A DNA stretch of 11,861 nucleotides from Hadesarchaea archaeon (GCA_014361095.1 JACIWF010000031.1:1-11861); one strand, 5' to 3'; positions 1-6,501 are shown, numbered from the stretch's first letter. Numbers and translations: made by a program. The notes: generated by a model from the sequence alone, not told the origin.

Positions 1-1
1 C

Positions 2-982
2 ATCGCCAGGTTGATGCACCTGCTGGGCCTGAAAAAGGTCGACCTCGTGGCCCATGACCTGCACCCGGATTACTCGACATCTCGCCTTGCCCCTAGATTG
101 GCCGAGACATTCCAAGCCAGGACAATTTCTGTCCAACACCACCACGCTCACCTCTGCGCCCTCATGGCTGAACACGGACTTGACGAAATCGTTGGCGTTG
201 CTGCTGATGGCGTCGGTTATGGGCCGGACGGTACCTCTTGGGGAGGAGAGGTCATGGTTGCCGGACTGGACTCCTACGAGCATCGGGGGGGTCTGATGAA
301 GCAAATGATGCCAGGAGGGGATCTGGCCGCAGTTTACCCGGCCAGGATGGTGGCAGGAATTCTCTGGAACCACCTCGACAAGGAAGAGCTTGACCTTATC
401 CTGAAAGAATACTGCCCGAATGGCTTTAAGTATGGTGAAAGGGAACGGGAAGTCGTGCTTCGCCAGTTGGAAAGGAAATTCAACGTGTTCTGGAGCAGCA
501 GCTGCGGCCGGGTTTTGGATGCCATCTCCTGTCTGCTGGGAATATGCTGTCAGCGCACCTATGAGGGCGAGCCTGCCATAAAGCTGGAGGCCGCCGCAGA
601 GGGTGGGGACGCCGGCAAAGCCACAATCAATTCGGTCGTCGAAAAAAGAGACGGTAAATTAGTTCTGAACACTTCAAAATTGTTGCTCGATGTCCTCTCC
701 GCTATGAGAAAACACGTGCCGCGGAAGCAAATCGCCGCCGCGGCCCAGCTGGCAATCGCTCGAGGGTTGAGTCAGATTGCCCTTGAAGTGGCCCAATCCG
801 AGGGAATTGAAGTCATCGGTGCCTCAGGCGGTGTCTTCTGTAACCGCGCGATCACCGTCGCCATGAGAAAAGAGGTGGAAATGGCTGGGCTGAAATTCAT
901 CCGCCATGAACTTCTGCCCCCGGGTGACGGTTGCCTCTCGGTGGGGCAGGCAGTGGCTGCCTCCAAGATGATGAAAGCTTAA
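2..982 (+). CDS. hypF: Carbamoyltransferase HypF, C-terminal part (5' end outside window)
   Basis: HypF carbamoylates the C-terminal cysteine of HypE, using carbamoyl phosphate and ATP. This is the first step in making the cyanide ligands of the [NiFe]-hydrogenase active site. About 326 residues are visible and the frame is open to the left edge, so roughly the N-terminal half (acylphosphatase, zinc-finger and YrdC-like domains of a usual ~750-residue HypF) lies outside. The visible part is the Kae1-like carbamoyltransferase domain. It contains VAHDLHPDY (codons from about 44), the metal-binding HHHAH motif (137-151), ADGVGYGPDGTSWGGE (about 203-250), a CGRVLDAISCLLG segment, TYEGEPA, and near the end SGGVFCNR and PPGDGCLSVGQA. 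All are family hallmarks, and nothing looks broken. The gene converges on the nuclease gene at 1007 with 24 bases between stops. A hydrogenase elsewhere in the genome is expected but not seen here. Confidence 0.95.
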   Translation: MARLMHLLGLKKVDLVAHDLHPDYSTSRLAPRLAETFQARTISVQHHHAHLCALMAEHGLDEIVGVAADGVGYGPDGTSWGGEVMVAGLDSYEHRGGLMKQMMPGGDLAAVYPARMVAGILWNHLDKEELDLILKEYCPNGFKYGEREREVVLRQLERKFNVFWSSSCGRVLDAISCLLGICCQRTYEGEPAIKLEAAAEGGDAGKATINSVVEKRDGKLVLNTSKLLLDVLSAMRKHVPRKQIAAAAQLAIARGLSQIALEVAQSEGIEVIGASGGVFCNRAITVAMRKEVEMAGLKFIRHELLPPGDGCLSVGQAVAASKMMKA

Positions 983-1006
983 ATTATGGAAGCTTCCGGA
1001 GCAGCT

Positions 1007-1876
1007 CTATTTGACGACCTTTTCACCCAACAGTTGCTCGGCCTCAGAAACCAGCGCCTTCAAACGCTTCTTACCTAAGCCGGTTCTGGCCAGTTGGTCC
1101 GGCTCCAAATCGACCAACTGTCTAACCAAAACGATTCCCGCTTGACCCAATTTTTCCAGCGTGCCTCTGTCGACGGAACGCAGAACTGTAACCGGATATA
1201 GCTTCTTCCTCTCGATCATCTTCTCCAAGCCACAACCCCTAGGATATCGCCAACATATCAGCCTCATCCCGCGGCACTCGGCATATTTCGTGGCATCGCT
1301 CGAAGCCTTGGTGTTCGAGACCAGCCAGACCTCGTCAAAGCCTTTTCCCTTCCCTCGCTCGGCAGCCTCGTTCAGATCCAAAAAGCGTGCGTAGGTATAG
1401 AGAACATCCTTCAGCCCGACCGAGTTGCCGGGTAGGTTGTGGAACTTGCACTCTATCATGGCCCGAATAAAATCGCCATCAGACTTCTCAGCTATCACAT
1501 CCACTTCATGCTGCACACATTTGCCATTGACGATGCTCCTCAGTTTCGTCTCGTATCCATAGTGCTTGAGCAACTCGGCGACAAAGTTCTCAAAGGCGAA
1601 GCCGGCAGGGCCAAGGCGCATTATCGCTTCCTTGAGACCATAGCGCATTGCCACGGGAGGCTGCCGCTGGGAGATCATCTCCTTAACGAGCTTCAAAATT
1701 TCCCTGGTAGTTATGCCATCATAAGCCGCGGCCTCAATTTTTTTGACGATCTCCTCAGCCAGTTTTCTGCTGGCGCCTGCCCTACGGAGTGTTCGCAATA
1801 TCTTCTCGGGGCGAAAATCCTCGACCTGACCGTTAGACTTAACAACCCGGATCGCCAACCGCTCCCCGTCCATCAC
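1007..1876 (-). CDS. ATP-cone domain / Mrr-like restriction-endonuclease-fold protein
   Basis: A 289-residue protein with three visible parts. Residues about 8-90 look like an ATP-cone, the nucleotide-sensing module of ribonucleotide reductases and NrdR (VVKSNGQVEDFRPEKIL, later ITTREILKLV). Residues about 94-212 look like a PD-(D/E)xK nuclease of the Mrr/COG1715 type: FENFVAELL (E97), HEVDVIA (D126) and IECKFH (E142, K144), so the catalytic set is complete. Residues about 235-285 have a helix-hairpin-helix look (LEKLGQAGIVLVRQLVDLEPDQLA, then a GLGKKRLKAL segment). The combination is known in archaea and bacteria as a protein of unresolved role; DNA cleavage or binding controlled by nucleotide levels is inferred. 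It starts GTG at 1876 or ATG at 1873; no Shine-Dalgarno is visible. It is last in a four-gene minus-strand run, 36 bases after the CPBP gene, and may also have its own promoter (1890-1900). Confidence 0.85.
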   Translation of the reverse strand: MMDGERLAIRVVKSNGQVEDFRPEKILRTLRRAGASRKLAEEIVKKIEAAAYDGITTREILKLVKEMISQRQPPVAMRYGLKEAIMRLGPAGFAFENFVAELLKHYGYETKLRSIVNGKCVQHEVDVIAEKSDGDFIRAMIECKFHNLPGNSVGLKDVLYTYARFLDLNEAAERGKGKGFDEVWLVSNTKASSDATKYAECRGMRLICWRYPRGCGLEKMIERKKLYPVTVLRSVDRGTLEKLGQAGIVLVRQLVDLEPDQLARTGLGKKRLKALVSEAEQLLGEKVVK

Positions 1877-1889
1877 TGGGCAGTCGAAA

Positions 1890-1900
1890 CAATTAAAACC
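1890..1900 (-). promoter_or_regulatory. Possible TATA box for a leaderless nuclease transcript
   Basis: On the minus strand this reads GGTTTTAATTG, in the 36-base gap between the CPBP gene and the ATP-cone nuclease gene. It lies about 22 bases before the ATG at 1873, a distance that would put transcription onset near the start codon itself. The absence of a Shine-Dalgarno fits a leaderless mRNA. Weak evidence: one AT-rich element only. Confidence 0.3.
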
Positions 1901-1912
1901 ACTGGAGCACCA

Positions 1913-2509
1913 CTACGACAGAAACCCAATCGCTACTAAAACTGTATTGTAAAAATCATGGGCTAAAATCGCGCCGCCCAGCCCGGTGTAGAGATAACAG
2001 ATGGAGAGCAACAGGCTGGCCGGCAGCATGGAAACGACAATCGCCGGATAGGTTCCCGGGTTGGAGAGATGAAATGCCGAAAAGAGAATGGCTGAGACCA
2101 GGACCGCCAGAGCCTTTGACCTGCGCCAGCGGATCACCTCATCCATAATCACTCCGCGAAAAATCCACTCCTCAAAAACTGGGAGGATGTTGACCAAGAG
2201 CAGCGTCAGCCAGGGGTAATCTCTCTCCAGAGACACAAAGGGATATTCCTCAGGAGAAACTGTCTCTATCCCTGACTGCAGCAGAATAGATCCCACCATC
2301 GTCGAGAGAATTAGGGAGAGAAAGGCGACTGAAAGCGCAACGGCAAGGACAGCCAGCCAGCGCCTGAGGCCCATCCTCCTGGCCACGGGCAGCCAGGACC
2401 TAGGATGCAACCTCTCTAGATGATAGGGTCTCCTCAAGATGATCCGGCCCATAACGACCCCGAGAGCCGCGCCGGCAGCCAGAATCCTGAGCAGATCCAG
2501 CCAGTACAA
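1913..2509 (-). CDS. CPBP (CaaX/Abi) family intramembrane metalloprotease
   Basis: A 198-residue membrane protein with several hydrophobic segments (about residues 5-25, 50-77, 100-112, 133-150, 157-175 and 178-196). The three family signatures are all present: EEWIFR (113-118, EExxxR), FSAFH (143-147, FxxxH) and HDFYN (184-188, HxxxN). These supply the glutamates and histidines of the intramembrane active site. Family members are CaaX-prenyl proteases in eukaryotes, and maturation or immunity proteases for peptides in bacteria; the substrate here is unknown. The start is TTG at 2509: reading upstream there is no ATG or GTG before an in-frame TGA at 2536-2534, and a GTGAT core stands 3 bases before the TTG. 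An internal ATG (residue 20) would remove most of the first membrane helix. It follows the winged-helix gene after 24 bases and precedes the nuclease gene by 36. Confidence 0.88.
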   Translation of the reverse strand: MYWLDLLRILAAGAALGVVMGRIILRRPYHLERLHPRSWLPVARRMGLRRWLAVLAVALSVAFLSLILSTMVGSILLQSGIETVSPEEYPFVSLERDYPWLTLLLVNILPVFEEWIFRGVIMDEVIRWRRSKALAVLVSAILFSAFHLSNPGTYPAIVVSMLPASLLLSICYLYTGLGGAILAHDFYNTVLVAIGFLS

Positions 2510-2533
2510 ACAATCACGCAGTTGCCGGCAGTT

Positions 2534-2743
2534 TCAGGGCCGCTCGAGAAATGAACTCAGCTTTACCGTCCACACAGGAGTATTGCCGCGCATCCTTTTC
2601 TCCACCTTTCCCTCCTCAACGAGATGGTAAAGATCGATGCGCAGCCTCACGATATTAATGCCCGTCATCCTTGCCAGTTCCTCGGTGGTAATCGGTGTCC
2701 CCGCCTCCCTCAACGCCTTCAAAATCACGTCCTTTTTCAACAC
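2534..2743 (-). CDS. Small winged-helix DNA-binding protein
   Basis: A 69-residue protein that is essentially one winged helix-turn-helix: helix 1 (VILKALREAG), a turn-helix (TTEELARMTGI), a recognition helix (IVRLRIDLYHLVEEG) and a beta wing (KVEKRMRGNTPVWTV). It resembles small archaeal ArsR/MarR-like or replication/transcription winged helices, but I cannot name the family. It starts with GTG at 2743, after a strong ribosome-binding site on the minus strand (AGGAGGGGTGAG, 2744-2755). The stop of the upstream zinc-ribbon gene (TGA, 2747-2745) is only one base before the GTG, so the two genes are very likely translated together. Possible roles are autoregulation of this operon or a general DNA-binding function; the sequence does not decide. 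Confidence 0.8.
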   Translation of the reverse strand: MLKKDVILKALREAGTPITTEELARMTGINIVRLRIDLYHLVEEGKVEKRMRGNTPVWTVKLSSFLERP

Positions 2744-2744
2744 C

Positions 2745-3065
2745 TCACCCCTCCTTAAGCCTCTCCAGCACCTCCAAGGCTGATTTTATTCTATCTAACA
2801 GCTCTAAAGTTTTAGCGTGATCGGTTTCCTTGGCAAGCTGCTCGGCAAGTGAGTCTATCTTGGCCTGCAGCATTTCCCTGACCTTCTCCAGTGATGAGGG
2901 TTTGGTCTCGGCTTTTGGTTTCTTCTCCTGACCACCGCAGACAGGACAGACCACCTTCCCTTGATATTCAAAGAGAGGGCTCATGCATTTGCCGCAGTGC
3001 ACCGCCAGCATTTTGCCCCCGGCCATCAGCATCTCCACAACCTTGGGGATATCCTCCTCCTTCAT
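2745..3065 (-). CDS. SSSCA1/p27-family zinc-ribbon protein
   Basis: A 106-residue protein like the archaeal relatives of the human autoantigen p27/SSSCA1 (Auto_anti-p27 family). An N-terminal helix (EDIPKVVEMLMAGGKML) leads into a zinc ribbon with HCGKCMSPLFEYQGK followed by VCPVC, giving two CxxC pairs. A charged linker and two predicted helices follow (SLEKVREMLQAKI... and TLELLDRIKSALEVLERL). The start at ATG 3065 is chosen because GGGGTG precedes it and because family proteins begin just before this helix. The same frame stays open to 3425, but that extension is antisense to UPF0147 and is not protein-like. Function in archaea is unknown; the ribbon suggests nucleic-acid or protein binding. 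It is first in a minus-strand run and divergent from UPF0147 across a short AT-rich promoter. Confidence 0.85.
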   Translation of the reverse strand: MKEEDIPKVVEMLMAGGKMLAVHCGKCMSPLFEYQGKVVCPVCGGQEKKPKAETKPSSLEKVREMLQAKIDSLAEQLAKETDHAKTLELLDRIKSALEVLERLKEG

Positions 3066-3097
3066 GCCCACCCCAAAACCCTTTATTGGGGTGCCGG

Positions 3098-3110
3098 GAT
3101 TAAAATTAGA
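3098..3110. promoter_or_regulatory. Shared divergent promoter (TATA-like) for SSSCA1-like and UPF0147 genes
   Basis: The plus strand reads GATTAAAATTAGA (3098-3110, centre about 3104) in the short gap between two divergent genes. The centre lies about 39 bases from the ATG at 3065 and about 35 bases from the GTG at 3139. With the usual archaeal offset of about 25 bases from TATA centre to transcription start, each mRNA would have a leader of about 10-14 bases, enough for the Shine-Dalgarno seen at each start. Use of one element in both directions is inference. Confidence 0.5.
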
Positions 3111-3138
3111 TGATTGAGCATGTGGCAGGGTGATGTCC

Positions 3139-3396
3139 GTGTCCTCAGAGGAAAAGTTGAAGCAGGTTGTAGAGATGATGTCGCGCATGGCGGAAGACAC
3201 CACGGTTCCGCGAAACATCCGCAGGGCCGCCGGCGAGGCCAAAAACGCCCTACTGAACAAGAACAGCGACGCCATGGTCAGGGCCTCAACTGCCATCTCC
3301 ATTCTGGATGAGATTAGCAATGATCCCAACATGCCCGTCCACACACGAACTCTGATCTGGAACGCCATCAGCATTCTGGAAACAATTCGAGAGTGA
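3139..3396 (+). CDS. UPF0147 family protein
   Basis: An 85-residue helical protein matching the archaeal UPF0147 family throughout: an N-terminal acidic start (SSEEKLKQVVEMM), DTTVPRNIRRAAGEAKNAL, VRASTAISILDEISNDPN and MPVHTRTLIWNAISILE. It is widely conserved in archaea, but no biochemical role is known to me. I place the start at GTG 3139 rather than GTG 3130 or ATG 3133. GGGTGAT (3128-3134) would then be a Shine-Dalgarno 4 bases upstream, whereas it overlaps the two earlier candidates. The resulting N-terminus also fits the family, and the distance to the TATA-like box (about 35) matches other genes here. It is divergent from the zinc-ribbon gene and followed after 73 bases by an unrecognised gene on the same strand. 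Confidence 0.9.
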   Translation: MSSEEKLKQVVEMMSRMAEDTTVPRNIRRAAGEAKNALLNKNSDAMVRASTAISILDEISNDPNMPVHTRTLIWNAISILETIRE

Positions 3397-3469
3397 GGAT
3401 GTAAATTGCAATCCCTTATCTGCATCTGCGAAAAACCATGAGGCGGCTGCCGCCGGGGTTCGATTAGCC
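3397..3469 (+). promoter_or_regulatory. Spacer with weak TATA-like element and tiny hairpin
   Basis: This 73-base gap separates UPF0147 from the next gene. It holds CCCTTATCTG (3413-3422), a poor TATA candidate, and GGCGG-CTG-CCGCC (3442-3454), a 5-bp stem with a 3-base loop. There is no T-run after the stem, so it is not a convincing terminator. The next gene may be read through from UPF0147 or have its own start here. Confidence 0.25.
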
Positions 3470-3817
3470 ATGGATATCGACATAAAGCCCTTGGTAAAAC
3501 TGATGAAAAAGAGGGACATCAAGGGAGCCAGGGAGTGGTTGGAGGCAAACCGAAACCGGGCCAGCTCCGGCGACGAGTTTATGAGGGGCTACCTGCTGGC
3601 GCTACAGGGAATGATCTCGGCGCTGGAATCGGGTGGTGAACTCTCCACCATCAACAAAGTTCTGGAAAAAAAGTACAGCAACGAGCAGATAGCTGAAATT
3701 ATCAACGAGGCAAGGGGCAGAACCTCGCAGAAATTCAGGCCGGCGGACGAGCGGGGCTTCGACACCGCCTGGGTCGATGTCCTAAGCGAGCTTTCGGTTA
3801 AAGATCATGAGAGTTAA
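3470..3817 (+). CDS. Conserved-looking archaeal helical protein of unknown function
   Basis: I do not recognise a named family. The 115-residue product is predicted to be almost all helix and soluble, with no signal or membrane segment. It shows two helix pairs reminiscent of a TPR-like unit (LVKLMKKRDIKGAREWLEAN, residues 8-27; EFMRGYLLALQGMISALES, 36-54), a helix around 59-82, and a C-terminal FRPADERGFDTAWVDVLSEL segment that looks like a conserved signature. Base composition and codon use resemble the neighbours, so it is likely real. The start is ATG 3470; GGGGTT about 10 bases upstream is a weak ribosome-binding candidate. Its stop is 6 bases from the stop of the convergent DUF655 gene. 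The coding evidence is an open frame with protein-like composition between well-spaced neighbours. Confidence 0.7.
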   Translation: MDIDIKPLVKLMKKRDIKGAREWLEANRNRASSGDEFMRGYLLALQGMISALESGGELSTINKVLEKKYSNEQIAEIINEARGRTSQKFRPADERGFDTAWVDVLSELSVKDHES

Positions 3818-3823
3818 ATCCCG

Positions 3824-4435
3824 CTACTCTTCCACCGATGATCTTTTAGCCGGTGGGCGCACGAAGATCCGGTATTTATCAACACCCTGCAACTCCATTA
3901 CTATCCTCTTGGCCACCATTGCTTTAACGTTAACCAGCCCCTTCACCCGATTCTCGATATCGGCAAAATCGACAAAGGGGCTTTTCTTCCTCTCCTCAAT
4001 TATCGCCCACATCAGCTTCTTGCCTATTCCCGGGATCAGCTCAAGCTGGTGAAAGCGTGTGGTCAGGGGCGCCGCTCTGTTGAAGAACTCAACAAACCTT
4101 TCAGGGCACTCGTTGATCAAACTCTCCACCGCTGGCTCCAGCTCGGCCTTGGCTGCGGCGGTCAGGTCCTCATAGCCTATCCGACGCTTTATCCTCTCAA
4201 CCTTATCCCGCTCCCCCTTACCGATGGAAACCCTTTCATGCGGTACAAAGGTTACCCCTTTCATGGGCACCACCTCCAGCAGTGTGAAGAAGGTGTCGCC
4301 GAGTATCTGAGCTATGGGCTCCCTCAGATGGATGGGCCTTGGATCATTCGGATGCCCCTGGGGGAGAAAATCCAATACTATTCCCCGGTCCTCGTACCTT
4401 TTCTCCACGAAAACATGCCCCCGAGCCCTGCTCAT
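3824..4435 (-). CDS. DUF655 family RNA/DNA-binding protein
   Basis: A 203-residue protein of the archaeal DUF655 family. The N-terminal half is beta-rich (HVFVEKRYEDRGIVLDFLP, then LLEVVPMKGVTFVPHERVSIG) and OB-like in appearance. The C-terminal half has helix-hairpin-helix elements, the clearest at residues 133-146 (LIPGIGKKLMWAII), followed by FADIENRVKGL. This makes nucleic-acid binding likely, though no activity is known to me. In many euryarchaea it sits between rpo4 and ksgA, suggesting a ribosome or RNA link. Its ATG at 4435 follows the rpo4 stop (TGA 4439-4437) by one base, with GGTTGAG just upstream, so translation is probably coupled to Rpo4. The expected ksgA gene is not next here: a convergent gene ends 6 bases away. 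Confidence 0.92.
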   Translation of the reverse strand: MSRARGHVFVEKRYEDRGIVLDFLPQGHPNDPRPIHLREPIAQILGDTFFTLLEVVPMKGVTFVPHERVSIGKGERDKVERIKRRIGYEDLTAAAKAELEPAVESLINECPERFVEFFNRAAPLTTRFHQLELIPGIGKKLMWAIIEERKKSPFVDFADIENRVKGLVNVKAMVAKRIVMELQGVDKYRIFVRPPAKRSSVEE

Positions 4436-4436
4436 C

Positions 4437-4775
4437 TCAACCGCTGTATTTCTTAACTAGCTCGAGAACCCGGTTAATTTCGTCGTCTTCGAGTTTAACC
4501 CTCTCCTTTGAGAAAATGAGCTCCAGATCTTCCTTTGTCTCCGGCATCAGGTCAATGATCGCCACGGCCAGGCGCTCCTTAATCTTCTCCAGCTTCAGGA
4601 GCTCAGCCATCAGCTCCTGGGCCTCCTTCGGCTTGACCTTGGCAAACTTTTGCGCATAGTCGTAGGTCAGCCTTTGCCAGTACTCCAGCTCCCCCTCCTT
4701 TTTGACCTTCTCCAAAATGCCGAGAACCTCTGCTAGGGAAACTGGTTTCTCTTTTACAACCCGCTTACCGATCAT
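4437..4775 (-). CDS. rpoF: DNA-directed RNA polymerase subunit Rpo4 (RpoF)
   Basis: Rpo4 pairs with Rpo7 to form the stalk of archaeal RNA polymerase, where it helps in DNA melting and binds the emerging RNA; it corresponds to eukaryotic Rpb4. The 112-residue length is normal. An N-terminal strand and tip region (IGKRVVKEKPVSLAEVLGIL) is followed by the helical HRDC-like part (YWQRLTYDYAQKFAKV, EAQELMAELLKLEKIKERLAVAIIDLMP and FSKERVKLEDDEINRVLELVKKY). The MPETKEDLELIFSKER segment is typical of the family. The ATG at 4775 overlaps the L21e stop by 4 bases (ATGA) and is preceded by GGTGGAGG, so it is translationally coupled to L21e; DUF655 follows after one base. Confidence 0.96.
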   Translation of the reverse strand: MIGKRVVKEKPVSLAEVLGILEKVKKEGELEYWQRLTYDYAQKFAKVKPKEAQELMAELLKLEKIKERLAVAIIDLMPETKEDLELIFSKERVKLEDDEINRVLELVKKYSG

Positions 4776-5068
4776 GCCTCCACCACCCTAAGGTGTTCGG
4801 GACGGGAAATAACCCTTTTTATTTTGCCACCGTCACGGACATCCACGACATAGGCCCTCCCCCGCCTCTCGCTGATAACTCCGGTTCTGCCGTGGTAGCG
4901 GTGATGCGGCTGCCCTTTAATCACGCTGGGGTCCAAGATGATGGAAACCTTGGTTCCTGGAGAAAGATCCTGAACTGCCCTGCTGATGGGAGAGAGTCCC
5001 CTCTGGCGGGGGTGCTTAGTCAGCTTCTTTCGACCCTTGCTCCTCAGACCTTTGGAACGTCCCGACAT
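4772..5068 (-). CDS. rpl21e: Large ribosomal subunit protein eL21 (L21e)
   Basis: A 98-residue ribosomal protein of the archaeal/eukaryotic large subunit. The basic N-terminal tail (SGRSKGLRSKGRKKLTKHPR) and the SH3-like barrel (GTKVSIILDPSVIKGQPHHR, YHGRTGVISERRGRAYVVDV) match the family over its whole length. I start at ATG 5068, not at the in-frame GTG 5077. The GTGAT spanning 5077 serves as a Shine-Dalgarno 4 bases before the ATG, and family proteins begin here. A TATA-like box lies about 35 bases upstream, so L21e-Rpo4-DUF655 can be transcribed separately from SRP54, whose stop is 56 bases before. Its stop overlaps the rpo4 start. Confidence 0.96.
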   Translation of the reverse strand: MSGRSKGLRSKGRKKLTKHPRQRGLSPISRAVQDLSPGTKVSIILDPSVIKGQPHHRYHGRTGVISERRGRAYVVDVRDGGKIKRVISRPEHLRVVEA

Positions 5069-5097
5069 CCCTATCACATAAGACCAGATTTTTGCTT

Positions 5098-5107
5098 CCT
5101 AATTAAG
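5098..5107 (-). promoter_or_regulatory. TATA-like box upstream of L21e
   Basis: The minus strand reads CTTAATTAGG, centred near 5103 in the 56-base gap between SRP54 and L21e. The distance of about 35 bases to the L21e ATG equals that at the other promoters in this window and predicts a leader of about 10 bases containing GTGAT. It would allow the L21e operon to be expressed apart from SRP54. Confidence 0.45.
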
Positions 5108-5124
5108 TTGATTGCTTCGCTCGT

Positions 5125-6501
5125 TTAAGAGCCTTTTCTAGGGTCCCTTTCGCCGCCGATGCCTCCCCGGAACATTTTACCCAGCTGTCCCAGCTTGGGA
5201 CCCCGGCCCTTCGCAAACGACTTGATAAACCTCTTCATCATCTCATACTGTTTCAACAGCTCCCTGACCTCGGCCTCGGTGGTGCCCGATCCTCTGGCCA
5301 CCCTGCGGATGCGTGAGGCATTCATGATCTTAGGGTCATCAAGCTCCTGCGGGGTCATCGACTGCATGATGTACTTGAACTTTTTCAGCTTCTCCTCACC
5401 GACCCTCAGCTGTTCCTCGGGCAGGGAAACACCAACTCCAGGAATCATCTGCATAATCTTCCTCAGCGGTCCCATCTTGCTGAGGGCCTCAAGCTGGTCG
5501 TAGACATCACGAAGCGTTATTTTACCCGTCATCATTGCCTTCATGTCTGCTGGCTTCAGCTTCTCCTCCTTCGCCACCTCCTCAATCTTCTGCAGCAGGG
5601 TTTCGAGATCCCCCATCCCGAGCAGCCTGGCCACGAACTTCTCCGGCACAAATGGCTCTAAATCCTCTATGTGCTCCCCGACCCCGATGAACTTGATCGG
5701 CGCTCCGGTGGCCGCAACGGCAGAGAGGGCGCCGCCGCCCTTCGCCGTACCATCCAGCTTGGTGACCAGAATAGATCCTATGGGGGTGGCCTGCTTGAAA
5801 GCTGCTGCCTGCTCCTTCGCCTGCTGCCCTATAGTCCCATCGATGACCAGCATGATCTCATCGGGCCCAATTGCCTTGGCTATCTCCTGCATCTCCTTCA
5901 TCAGGGCCTCCTCCCGGCGGTGTCTGCCCGCGGTATCGACGATGATGAGCTCCGCTCGCTCCTTTTTAAAGTTCTTGACCCCTTCCTTGGCCAAGTTTAT
6001 CGGATCGGAAGAGTTTGGATCGCCGAAGACCTCAACGCCTATCTGGCGCCCCAGCTGGCTCAGCTGCTCATAGGCTCCAGGACGATAGGTGTCGGCACAT
6101 ACAATCGCCGGCTTGTAACCGCGCTTCTTGAAATGAGCGGCAAGTTTGGCGACCGACGTGGTTTTGCCGCTGCCCTGAAGCCCAACCATGAGAAGCACCT
6201 TTGATCTCCCTGCCTCCAGCTGAAGCGGTGCCGGTTTCCCCAAAAAAGCGGAAAGCTCCTCATAGACTATCTTTATAACGTGCTCCTTGCGGCTCATCCC
6301 CGGTGGTAACTTTTCCTCCAGCGCCCTTTTCTCTATCCGCTTAGTTAGGTTCAACACCAGCTCAACGTTCACGTCGGCCTGAAGCAGGGCCCTCTGAATC
6401 TCCCTAGCCAGCTCCTTGACGGCCCGTTCGTCCACGTGGGCGGCGCGAGTTATCTTCTGCAGGGCACCGTGCAGGGCCCTTCCCAGCTGTTCCAGAACCA
6501 T
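5125..6501 (-). CDS. srp54: Signal recognition particle protein SRP54
   Basis: SRP54 is the GTPase of the signal recognition particle. It binds 7S RNA and hydrophobic signal sequences as they leave the ribosome and docks on the receptor FtsY at the membrane. At 458 residues it is full length. The N domain covers about residues 1-88. The G domain follows with P-loop GLQGSGKTT (107-115), DTYRPGA (137-143), DTAGR (189-193), TKLDGTAKGG (247-256) and FIGVGE (271-276). The C-terminal M domain has the methionine-rich signal-binding helices (MTGKITLRDVYDQLEALSKM, IMQMIPG) and the RNA-binding helix-turn-helix (NASRIRRVARGSGT). The tail ends basic and glycine-rich. The ATG at 6501 is preceded by GTGAG at 3 bases and by a TATA-like box about 36 bases upstream. 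It is divergent from the sugar operon. Confidence 0.98.
   Translation of the reverse strand: MVLEQLGRALHGALQKITRAAHVDERAVKELAREIQRALLQADVNVELVLNLTKRIEKRALEEKLPPGMSRKEHVIKIVYEELSAFLGKPAPLQLEAGRSKVLLMVGLQGSGKTTSVAKLAAHFKKRGYKPAIVCADTYRPGAYEQLSQLGRQIGVEVFGDPNSSDPINLAKEGVKNFKKERAELIIVDTAGRHRREEALMKEMQEIAKAIGPDEIMLVIDGTIGQQAKEQAAAFKQATPIGSILVTKLDGTAKGGGALSAVAATGAPIKFIGVGEHIEDLEPFVPEKFVARLLGMGDLETLLQKIEEVAKEEKLKPADMKAMMTGKITLRDVYDQLEALSKMGPLRKIMQMIPGVGVSLPEEQLRVGEEKLKKFKYIMQSMTPQELDDPKIMNASRIRRVARGSGTTEAEVRELLKQYEMMKRFIKSFAKGRGPKLGQLGKMFRGGIGGERDPRKGS

Noticed and set aside
1439..1939. 166-residue open frame on the plus strand opposite the ATP-cone nuclease
   Set aside because: Antisense to a recognised domain set, no ribosome-binding site, and it runs into the CPBP gene end.
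1007..2509. Established phage-defence system
   Set aside because: A nuclease fold next to an Abi/CPBP protease is suggestive, but the nuclease type is widespread in archaea and no known defence system with this gene set comes to mind; kept only as a low-certainty hypothesis.
3066..3425. Long upstream extension of the zinc-ribbon gene frame on the minus strand
   Set aside because: It runs antisense through UPF0147, whose sequence matches a known family. The extension has no protein-like pattern, and the zinc-ribbon family starts at ATG 3065.
3442..3454. GC-rich 5-bp hairpin as a terminator
   Set aside because: Stem is short, the loop is 3 bases, and no T-run follows; it is probably chance in GC-rich sequence.
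4049..4659. Plus-strand open frames opposite DUF655 and Rpo4
   Set aside because: Both opposing genes are confidently identified and tightly coupled; the plus-strand frames are shadows.
5543..6204. Open plus-strand frames opposite SRP54
   Set aside because: They are antisense shadows of a full-length SRP54 with all GTPase motifs; the translations are low-complexity and unlike any family.
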